64,000 nt of DNA, taken from NCBI GenBank assembly GCA_016713535.1, contig JADJOY010000009.1, forward strand, positions 305,487 through 369,486, written 5' to 3'. Under the pieces are notes generated by a model that had not been told where the DNA came from, did no database searches, and saw nothing but the letters and a program-made list of their open reading frames with translations. Shown piece after piece: positions 17,584 through 25,670 of this stretch. Origin of the DNA: JADJOY01 sp016713535 [NCBI: Deltaproteobacteria bacterium] (GTDB lineage: Bacteria > JADJOY01). Each line of letters starts with the position of its first letter. The stretch's first letter is position 1. The position numbers were made by a program, and so were the translations under genes.

Positions 17584-18684
17584 TCAGGCCGCCTTCTTGC
17601 CCGTGCTCGCCTCTCGCTCCAGCTGCTCGTGAGCGTCGCGATGCAGCACATCCCAGACGAAGCCGACGAGCTCCCGCTCCACCGCGATGGCCGCCACGGG
17701 GGTCGGCTTCCCTCCGTTACCAGGTGCCAATAACGCTTGTAACCGCTTCATCGCCTTGTCGGCGACGTTCACGACCCAGCCCGGCTGACCTTCGCGCCGG
17801 GCCTTCAACGCCCGACTCACACGAGGGCATGCCGGTAGTTCCAGGCGGCTTGGTTGCAGACGCCGAACGCGGCCGTTGCCCGCCTTGGTGATCTCGCCTC
17901 GTGTCGCCCGGTCGTGTGCTCGCTCGGCACCAGCCCGAGGTAGGCCATGAGCCCGCCCGCAGACTCGGAACCGCAGGAAGCCGTAGAGCCCGGCCACCAC
18001 GCTGAGCGCGGTGACCGTGTCGAAGCTGCGAAGCACCGCAGATGCCGAACCGGCGTCGCGTCGGCCCGCCTGCGCGCCGCCCCGAGCTTCGTCCAGGTCC
18101 GCGAGCATCTGCTGCGCTTCCGTGACCGCCCGGATCAGCGTGTCGAACGTCATCGTGGCGTACTCGTCCGTGAAGCGTTGCTGCTCGATCCACGTGAGGT
18201 GCGCACGAGTCCACGTGACCTTGCCGGGATAGATGCGATCGCGCCGAAGCAAAAATTTGCTCAGCCGATGCCGCCGGCACTCGAGTCCTTCTGGGTCGCC
18301 GCGCGGGCGGCACAGGTCGCGGAGGCTCTCTTGCTCCGGGGTTGGCGGCTGGACCTCCGTGAGATCCCCGTTGCGCAGACCCTGAGCGAGCTTGCGGGCG
18401 TTCCGGCGATCCGTCTTGATGCGCTCCGCCCGGCTTGCGCGGGAATGAGCGACGGCGCCACGACGATGCAGTGCAGGCCGGCCGCCCGCAGGACGCGCTG
18501 GAGCGCGCAGCCGGTGGACCCGCCTCGTAGCAGGTGCGAATCTCTCGCTCTCGCCGGCTTCGCGGCGAATGCGGCCGATCATCTGGCGATCGCACGCGAC
18601 TCGTTGCGCGTCTGCCACTCGATCCACCTCCGCCGGGGTCAGCAGCGCGACCTGGATAAACCGCTTGCACACGCCATGCCGACG
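17584..18684 (-). pseudogene. degraded IS110-family transposase
   Basis: Conserved IS110/IS1111-type segments appear in more than one frame. Examples are RIKTDRRNARKLAQGLRNGD, RFTDEYATMTFDTLIRAVTE, VTALSVVAGLYGFLRF, ARGEITKAGNGRVRRL, then GWVVNVADKAMKRLQALL. The middle (AYLGLVPSEHTTGR-like) and the N-terminal DEDD part lie in other frames, so several indels have broken it. The N-terminal DEDD acidic region cannot be read continuously. No terminal inverted repeats were recognised, as expected for this family. Surrounding GC is slightly lower than average. Confidence 0.8.
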
Positions 18685-18820
18685 TTCGTCCGCGTAAGCT
18701 GCCGACCGGCTCGCAGCGGTCGGCGCCCTCGGGCGCTAACCCGCGTAGTGGTAGGTGGCTGCACCACCGATTAACCACGTTTTGCGAGATGGAGCCGGTC
18801 GCTCCATAAGGTCTACGATG

Positions 18821-18859
18821 GTCTTCGTAGCGCGGGGGGCTCCGTCCCCCCGCGGCGCT
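18821..18859. repeat. 39-bp palindromic element, copy A
   Basis: GTCTTCGTAGCGCGGGGGGC continuing through TCCGTCCCCCCGCGGCGCT. It folds as a G/C stem with a short loop. An identical 39/39 copy lies at 57034-57072. Here it sits 20 bp after the mutM stop (minus strand) and could also serve as a transcript end. Confidence 0.85.
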
Positions 18860-18878
18860 AAGCCGGCCGAATCGTCCG

Positions 18879-19715
18879 CTAGCGCTGACAGGTGGGGCAG
18901 AAGAACGCCGAGCGCTGGCCGAGCACGCGATGGCGGATCGGCGCCTCGCAGCGCCGGCACGGCTGGCCGTTGCGGTCGTAGACCGACATGCGGGTCTGGA
19001 ACCAGCCCGCGTTGCCGGCCGAGTCCGTGTAGCCGCCGTCGCGCAGCGTCGAGCCGCCGTCGGCGATGGCCTGGGCGAGCACGCGCTTGACCGATGCAGC
19101 GAGGCGCTCGGACTCGTCGCGGCTGAGCCGTCCCGCCGCGCGGCCGGGGCGGACGCCGGCCTGGAAGCACGACTCGTTCGCGTAGATGTTGCCGACGCCG
19201 GCGACGTTGTGGCCGTCGAGGAGGAAGTTGCGGATCGCGACACGGCGCTTGCGCGTGATGCGGTGCAGGTAGTCGCCGTCGAACTCGGCGCCGAGCGGCT
19301 CGGGGCCGAGATACGAGACGCGATCGTGGCGCTCGACGTCGCGGGTGAGCGTGAGCTCGACCGAGCCGAAGCGGCGCGGATCGACGAAGCGCACGATCCG
19401 CTCGTCGCTCTCGAAGCGCACGTGCTCGTGGGTCGCCCACGGATCGCCGGGCGCGCCGAACAGCATCCGCCCGCTCATGCCGAGGTGGACGATCACCGTG
19501 CGTGGCTCGAGCGTCGCGTGCTCGACGTCGATCAGCAGCACCTTGCCGCGCCGGCGCAGCGCCGCGATGCGGCCCCCGGCGAGCTCGGCGAGCTCGCTCG
19601 CCGGCACCGGATGACGGAAGCCGCGGTCGCGCACCTCGATGCGAGCGAGGCGCGCGCCGTGTACCGCCGCCTCCAGGCTGCGGCGGACGGTCTCGACCTC
19701 GGGTAGCTCGGGCAT
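18879..19715 (-). CDS. mutM: formamidopyrimidine-DNA glycosylase (Fpg/MutM)
   Basis: 278 aa, the usual length. Bifunctional DNA glycosylase/AP lyase that removes 8-oxoguanine and other oxidised purines. The N-terminus MPELPEVETVRRSL gives the catalytic Pro2 and Glu3. Lys in RRRGKVLLIDVE (the beta-hairpin Lys near 57), the H2TH region GVGNIYANESCF, and the C-terminal zinc finger CRRCEAPIRHRVLGQRSAFF followed by CPTC are all intact. It lies 18 bp downstream of the AarF-type kinase gene in the same direction. Confidence 0.97.
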   Translation of the reverse strand: MPELPEVETVRRSLEAAVHGARLARIEVRDRGFRHPVPASELAELAGGRIAALRRRGKVLLIDVEHATLEPRTVIVHLGMSGRMLFGAPGDPWATHEHVRFESDERIVRFVDPRRFGSVELTLTRDVERHDRVSYLGPEPLGAEFDGDYLHRITRKRRVAIRNFLLDGHNVAGVGNIYANESCFQAGVRPGRAAGRLSRDESERLAASVKRVLAQAIADGGSTLRDGGYTDSAGNAGWFQTRMSVYDRNGQPCRRCEAPIRHRVLGQRSAFFCPTCQR

Positions 19716-19732
19716 CGAGATGGGTCTTCTTG

Positions 19733-21058
19733 CTACGCGCTCGCGGCGGCGGCGTTCGCGGCAGCCTCGGCGGCGGCCTGGGCGAGGACCCGCTCGCGCG
19801 CCAGCTCGGCCATGGCGGTGAAGAGGAACGGCGTGGCCTCGCGCACCAGGTCGAGGGTGGGATCGAGCTGGCGGCCCACGCCCTCGAGCACCATGATGCC
19901 GACGTTCACCGCGGTGAAGGCGCTCTCGATCTTGATGCGGTGCTTGCGCACCAGCGCCAGGATCCGGCTCAGGATCGCGGCGACCTCGATCTCCTGGATC
20001 GGCCGCGAGCGCGCGTCGAGGAGCAAGGCGCCCATCTCGCTCTTGAACTTCTCGGGATCGGTGCAGGCGTGGTCCTCGGCGTGGATGATCATGAGCTCGG
20101 CGGCGCGCGGGCCGTCGCCGGCCGCGATCGCGGCGAAGAACTCGGTGAAGTTGCGGCGATGGCGCGGCTCGAGCTCGGCCACCATGCCGCAGTCGAGGAC
20201 CACGATCTGCGGCACGTCGCCGCCGAGCCGCACCATGAGGTTGCCGGGGTGGAGGTCGGCGTGGACGAAGCCGTCGCGGAAGATCATCTGCAGGAAGCAC
20301 TGCAGGCCGAGGCGCGCGATCCGCGGGTTCGCGGGGTGCGGGTTCGCGAGGAAGGTGGAGAGCGGCTCGGCGTCCTCGAACGTCTCCACGATCACCGTGG
20401 GGTGGAGGTAGTCCTCGATGGGCCGCGGGAAATGCACCTCCGGGCGGTCGGCGAAGTTGGCGCGGAAGCGCATCAGGTGCTGCGCCTCTTCGAGGAGGTT
20501 CACCTGGCCGTGGAGCGAGCGCCCGAACTGCTGGGCGGCCTCCGGGAAACTCAGCCACTTCGCGGTGGGGATGCGGTCGAGCTGGCGCGCCACGAAGCCG
20601 ATGATCTCGAGGTCGGTCTCGATCAGGCCCTGTGCCTCCGGGTGGCGGATCTTGATCGCGACCGTGGTACCGTCGTGCATCACCGCCTTGTGGACCTGCG
20701 CGATGCTGCCCGAGGCGATCGGCGTGGGATCGAAGCTCGGGAAGAGCCGCTCGATCGGCTGGCCGAAGGCTGTCTCGACGATCTGGCGCGACACCTCGGG
20801 GGAGTGCGCGGGTGCCCGGTCGTGGAGCTTCGCGAGCTGCTGGCAGAGCTCGATCGGCACCAGGTCGGGCCGTGAGCTCGCGATCTGACCGAGCTTGATG
20901 AAGGTCGCGCCGGCGCGTTCGAGCGCGGCCACGAAGCGCGCGTACCAGCGCTCGCGTGCCGGCTTCTCGCCGGCGAGCCGCCACGCGGTGGCGACGCTCG
21001 GGACGAAGATGAAGAAGAGCGCGAACGAGCGCTTCGTGAGAGTCCAGACGGCGCGCAT
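19733..21058 (-). CDS. AarF/UbiB (ABC1) family atypical kinase-like protein
   Basis: 441 aa. The UbiB signatures are present: KxGQ motif FIKLGQIASSRPDLVP (~53-68), the Ala-rich nucleotide loop PIASGSIAQVHKA (~113-125), VAIKIRHP with the conserved Lys, FVHADLHPGNLMV (catalytic-loop His/Asp/Asn, ~265-277), and VVLDCGM in place of the usual DFG. Members support ubiquinone or other isoprenoid-lipid metabolism as ATPases. There is a possible N-terminal membrane segment SFALFFIFVPSVATAW but no clear C-terminal TM pair. The Cys in the DFG position is unusual, though the metal-binding Asp is kept. No quinone-biosynthesis genes are adjacent. Confidence 0.92.
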   Translation of the reverse strand: MRAVWTLTKRSFALFFIFVPSVATAWRLAGEKPARERWYARFVAALERAGATFIKLGQIASSRPDLVPIELCQQLAKLHDRAPAHSPEVSRQIVETAFGQPIERLFPSFDPTPIASGSIAQVHKAVMHDGTTVAIKIRHPEAQGLIETDLEIIGFVARQLDRIPTAKWLSFPEAAQQFGRSLHGQVNLLEEAQHLMRFRANFADRPEVHFPRPIEDYLHPTVIVETFEDAEPLSTFLANPHPANPRIARLGLQCFLQMIFRDGFVHADLHPGNLMVRLGGDVPQIVVLDCGMVAELEPRHRRNFTEFFAAIAAGDGPRAAELMIIHAEDHACTDPEKFKSEMGALLLDARSRPIQEIEVAAILSRILALVRKHRIKIESAFTAVNVGIMVLEGVGRQLDPTLDLVREATPFLFTAMAELARERVLAQAAAEAAANAAAASA

Positions 21059-21326
21059 GAGCCCGCGAAGTCTAATCGCAAGGACGGCCGCGCCGAGGGG
21101 AGGTCAGGACCGAGGTGGAGCACGTGGCCGGGTAGGGGCGAGCGTCAGCTCGCGCGGGGCGATCCCGAGCGAGGCGGACACGCGTGCGCCGGTCGATCCC
21201 ACTCCGCGGGCGGCCTCACGGCCGCCCCTACGCACCCACGCTGACGGCCCGGAGGTGCAGGGGGCGAGCGTCAGCTCGCGCGATTTCGCGCGGGGCGATC
21301 GGCGCCATGGCCGTAGCCCCGGGCGA
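21059..21326. repeat. intergenic palindromic repeat cluster
   Basis: Contains GTAGGGGCGAGCGTCAGCTCGCGC at about 21132, an inverted GGCGGCCTCACGGCCGCC at 21211, and a second GAGCGTCAGCTC at 21266. These are the same modules as in the 2.8-kb array and the 25-kb gap. Confidence 0.75.
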
Positions 21327-24300
21327 TCACGGACCCGACGACGAAGCGTCGGGCGCCAGGGGAGGGGCCGGCGGCGCGGTGACGAGCGGCTCGAGCGCGG
21401 GGACCAGCGCCTTGAGCACCGTCACGGGCAAGGCGCTCGTGAACACGTATCCCGCGGCGTCGGGTCCGGGCACGTGCGCGGTGAGCGTGCCGAAGAAGCG
21501 CTCGCCTACGAAGAACACGAACGTCGCGGTGCGGTTCACCACCCGCGAGCTCTTGAGCCCGCCGCCCTTCCCGAACGTGTCGAAGCGGTTGTCGCCGGTA
21601 CCGGTCTTCCCACCCACCGGGATCGGCGCGCCGTCGGGCCCGTGGAAAGCGCCAGCGATGCGCCGCGCGGTGCCGTGCTCGACGACGTCGAGGATCGCGT
21701 TCCGCGCGACGGTCGCGACCTCGCTCGGCAGCACCCGTTCGCCCTCGACGGCGCCGAACGAGAGCTGGGTCTCGTACGGCGTGCCGGCGGCGAAGTGGAG
21801 CTTCTCGATCCGCACCGCCGGCAGCCGCACGCCGTCGTTCACGAGGATGCCCATCAGCTCGGCGAGCGCCGCGGGCTTGTCGGCGGAGCTACCGATCGCG
21901 GTCGCGTAGGACGGCACCAGCGTCTCGAACGGGTAGCCGAGGCGCTTCCAGTCGCGGTGGATCTCGAGGAACGCCTCGACCTCGAGGAGCTGGCGGATGC
22001 GCTTGTCCTGCGCGTTCTTGCGCTTGGCCTGGAACAGCCACTTGTACACGGCGAGGCGCTCCTCCTTGCTCGCCGCGAGAGCCGCGCCGCGGGTGGCGCT
22101 CGGGTGCGCGCAGGTAGGTCACGAGCCACAGCTCGAGCGGATGGCAGCGGATCAGGTAGCCCTGATCCGCGAGCGAGAACTTGCGCGGGTCGTAGGTGGA
22201 GTAGAGCGCGGCGATGTCGCCGGCGTCGAGGTCACTCGCCGGCAGGCGCTCGCGCAGGAAGCGCTCGAGCTCCGCGGCGCTCGCGTCCGGGTGGGTGGCG
22301 CGGAACGCCATGCTCAGCCGCCTCGGCGCGGGCCGCACGCCGGCCAGGAAGAGCTCGAAGACTCCGTCGGGGTCCTGGCCCTCGTACTTCTTGTAGAAGC
22401 GGCTCAGGAAGACGCTGCCCTCCTGATCGGCGAAGCGCTCGAGGTAGGCGCGGCGCGCGGGGCTCGTCACGTCCTGGAGCACCATCGCGCTCGAGCCCGG
22501 CACGTGCATCGTGTGGTAGCGCACCACGTCGCGCATGAGGCGGATGAAGACCAGGTTCACCGAGTTGCGGATCCCCTCGCGCACCGTCATCACGCGCCCG
22601 TCGTCGTCCTTGTTGAAGTTGACGAACGAGTGCAGCCCGCCGCCGGTGAAGAACGCCTCGCCGGGGCTCGCCGAGTACTCGCGGTCCATCGCCGCCTCGC
22701 ACATCGCCCTGAGCGAGCGGTCGGAGGTGGAGCGCAGGTAGTCGATCGCCCAGCGGCTCAGCCTGTCGAGGTCGTCGACCGGCACGTGCGCGAGCTCGGC
22801 CTTCGAGAGCCCGGCGTAGCGTCCGTGCAGCGCCGCCACGATCTGCAGGTAGCTCACCAGCGTCCGCAGCTTGGCGGTCGAGCCGAGCTCGAGCTTCACC
22901 CCTTCGTTGATGTCGAGCGGCTGGTCGTAGTTGTCGGTCTGGATGCGCAGGCGGTTCTCGTCGCCGACACGCTCGTAGAGCGTGAACGAGTAGACGAGCT
23001 TCGAGGGGTCACCGCGCTCCAGCATCTTCGCGCCGATCAGGCCCGCGGCCTGCGCGTTGGCCGGCTCGAGCAGCGCGTGCAGCGTTCGCGTGACCGCGGC
23101 CTGCGCCTCGCGATCGAGCGTCGCCTCCACGGAGAGGTCGAAGCGGTCGAGGTCGTAGAACCCCGGCAGGTCGAGCGTGCCGAGCAGGCGCGTGCGGATC
23201 GCGTTGACGGCCTTCCTCTCCAGGAACGAGGCGGGCGGACGGCGCGGCGCCGCGGGGCGGACCTCGAGCTTCACCGAGCGCGCGTCGCTCGCGAGCGTGA
23301 GCGGCAGGATCCCCTCGTTCGCGAGCAGGAGCAGGTAGGTGTCGGCCAGGCGATCGAGCGCGGCCGGATCCTCGAGCAGGTAGTAGGTCGGCCGGCGCTG
23401 CGCGAGGAAGAGCCCGAGCACCTGCTTGAGCGCCAGCGCCCGCTGCTTCGAGAGCGGCTCGGGCACGTCGCGCTCGGTGGCCGCGCGCAACAGCCGGCTG
23501 GCGTCGTCGAGGTCGGTGCCGAACCACGCCCACAGCCCGTCGCCGATGCCGTTCACCTCGCCGTAGCCGGGGGCCGCGGCGAGCGGCACCGAGTTCACGT
23601 AGTCGAGGACGGTGCGCATGCGCGCCCCCGTGGTGTCCTCGCCGTCGAGATAGGCGCGCAGCGACGCGGACGCCATCTGCTCGAGCTTCTGGCGGCCGCT
23701 CGTGGTGCGGCCCTCGGGCGAGTGGCGGTACTTCTCGAGCTGGGTCGCGAGCGTGCTGCCGCCCGGCACGTCGCGGTCCGGCTCGATGTACTTGAGCAGC
23801 ACGTTGAGCAGCGCGTTGCCGAAGCGCTTCCACTCGACCGCCGGGTTGCGGGTCGCGGGCGGGTCGAGGAGTTCGCGGTTCTCGATGTAGAGGAGGATCT
23901 GCGTGACGACCGCGGGGATCGCGTCGTAGCTCGGGTAGACGCGCTCGGGGTAGAGCGACGCGTAGAGCGGGCGTCCGGCGGCGTCGGTGATCGCGAGGCC
24001 GGTCTGGGTCTTCTCGTGGAAGATCGGGAAGAGCCCGCGCGCGGAGATCTCCGCGAAGGCCGGCGCCACGCGCGCCTGGGCGTCGATCGTGTAGCCATGC
24101 GCCGCGAGCGAGCCGAGCGCCGCGGGGAGCTGGGCGTAGCCCATGCGGTGGTCGTAGGGCCCGCGGGGTGCCGTGGGAACGGCGTCGCTCGGGCCGATCT
24201 CGGTCGCGTAGCCGAGCCCCCGCGCGTAGTACGCGAGCCAGCTCGCCTGACGGCGTGACGTGGCCAGCTCGTCGGTGACGGCGCCGAAGATCACACCCGC

Positions 24301-24381
24301 GCCGCCCGACACCAGCGCGAGCAACACCGCGAGCAAGCGCCACCGCACGGGACGGCGCGTGGCGCGCTCGGGTGAGCTCAT
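21327..24381 (-). pseudogene. bifunctional penicillin-binding protein (GT51 + transpeptidase), one frameshift
   Basis: About 1018 residues if joined. Residues 1-40 hold a membrane anchor (LLAVLLALVSGGAGVIFGAV). A GT51-like region follows with LLYIENRELLDPP, GGSTLATQLEKYRHSPEGRT and MASASLRAYLDGE. The transpeptidase domain has ELGSTAKL (SxxK Ser, ~497), GIRNSVNL (SxN, ~606) and, after a frame change at 22101-22113, GGKTGTGDNRFD (KTG, ~922). The readable first frame ends at 21889 without KTG, so as written the product would be inactive in crosslinking. The restored order TYLRAHPSATRGAALAASKE suggests a single missing base in a GC run. The glycosyltransferase motifs are unusual for PBP1A/1C and define a divergent class. 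Confidence 0.88.
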
Positions 24382-24482
24382 CGATCGAGCGCCACGGAGG
24401 GATCCGAGGCGGACCCGGGCGGCGCTCGCGAGAGTCTAATGAACGCGGTGGCGTGGCCGATCGATCGGCGGAATGGCGGGCC

Positions 24483-24764
24483 TCAGTCCTCGCTCGGCCG
24501 GTCGCGGTAGGCCTGCTCCTCCGCTTCCAGCGACTCGGTCTTGGAGTCGAGCAGGAAGACCGCCATCGGTCCCAGCGCGACCTGGATCGGGGCTGGAAGC
24601 GGAGTGGGAGGCTCGGCGGCGCGCACCTCCACCGACGGCGACCCACCCACCACGTCGGTCAGCCGGAACTTTCCGGTGCGGGTGGGGTCGTAGGTGAGCG
24701 GCGCGCGCGCCGCATCCGGACCCGTGCGTCTCGGGGGCTTCGATCGACGACCTGAACGTGCCAC
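24483..24764 (-). CDS. small hypothetical protein
   Basis: 93 aa from a GTG. The C-terminal half PIQVALGPMAVFLLDSKTES plus LEAEEQAYRDRPSED looks protein-like; the N-terminal 20 residues are Arg/Pro-rich and may not belong. It lies about 100 bp upstream of the PBP gene on the same strand. No family recognised; the start is uncertain. Confidence 0.4.
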   Translation of the reverse strand: MARSGRRSKPPRRTGPDAARAPLTYDPTRTGKFRLTDVVGGSPSVEVRAAEPPTPLPAPIQVALGPMAVFLLDSKTESLEAEEQAYRDRPSED

Positions 24765-25670
24765 GGCGCCTACCCATCGACACGCGAGCGCCCCCCCGGG
24801 GCCGGTGTCCGAATGTCACGAGCTCACGCCCGCGACGACCCTTCCCCGAGCAATCACCGCGCCAGGGGAAGATCGTCAAGACGAGTCGCACGGTCGGGCC
24901 GCGTGCCGCGCGAGTCACGCTCGGAAAGCGCTTGCGCCGCGCGCGTTTCCGAGCACCGTTACGGCCCGGTTCCGCGCTCTGCGGGATCGCCCGAACGACC
25001 CGACGGCGTGACATTGCGTCACCGCGCGTCAGCCCGTCGTCAATCGGTTGTCGAGGGTCGAGCGACCGCGACCGCGCTCCGGCCGACTGCTCTCTTCGGT
25101 CTGGAGGGCCCGCCTCCGGCGGGCCGGGGCGTTACGTCGGCGGGGCACCGGAACTCCCGTCGCTACGAGCGCTCCCGTAGCGCGCGATCGATCCCAGCGG
25201 CCGCGACGGAGCGCGGCCCTCCAGCCACTCGTCTCCATCGCGGAGGGTCATGCGTCGCGTGCCCGGCGATTCGACGACGTCACCACATCGCCGCTAGGGC
25301 AGATCGCTGCGGGCGGGCTCGCGATGGAGGCGTCGCGGTCCCTGGCGGCGCCGGGATCGAACGCGCGCCCACCGAGGGACCGGTGGGCCTGCAGCCACTC
25401 GGGTCACGCGCCCGCCAGGAGAGGCACGCGTCGCGTTCACGTGGGTGTGTAGGGGCGAGCGTGAGCTCGCCCTGTCTCTGGTCCGGCGCTCCCGTTCGAG
25501 ACGGACCCGTGTGTGCCGATCGATCCCGCTCCCGGGCGGCCTCGCGGCCGCCCCTACGCCGCCACGTTCAGCGCCCGCCGGGAGGGGCACGCGTCGCGTG
25601 CCCGGCGATACGCGAAGTCGCTGGCGTCGCCGGGCCGGGGATCGCTGTCTGCCCGCGCTTCCGCCGCAGC
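24765..25670. repeat. 906-bp gap packed with dispersed palindromic repeat modules
   Basis: No credible gene. Modules seen: GGAGGGCCCGCCTCCGGCGG at ~25100, CGGCCGCGACGGAGCGCGGC at ~25199, GGCGAGCGTGAGCTCGCC at ~25454, GGGCGGCCTCGCGGCCGCCC at ~25535, and GGGCACGCGTCGCGTGCCCG at ~25586. The open frames across it translate repeats. Confidence 0.8.

Noticed and set aside
24765-25450. Open frames with GWRAALRRGR-like peptides
   Set aside because: The same peptide appears wherever the CTGGAGGGCCGCGCTCC module occurs (14.6, 25.2, 41-42 kb), so it is translated repeat.
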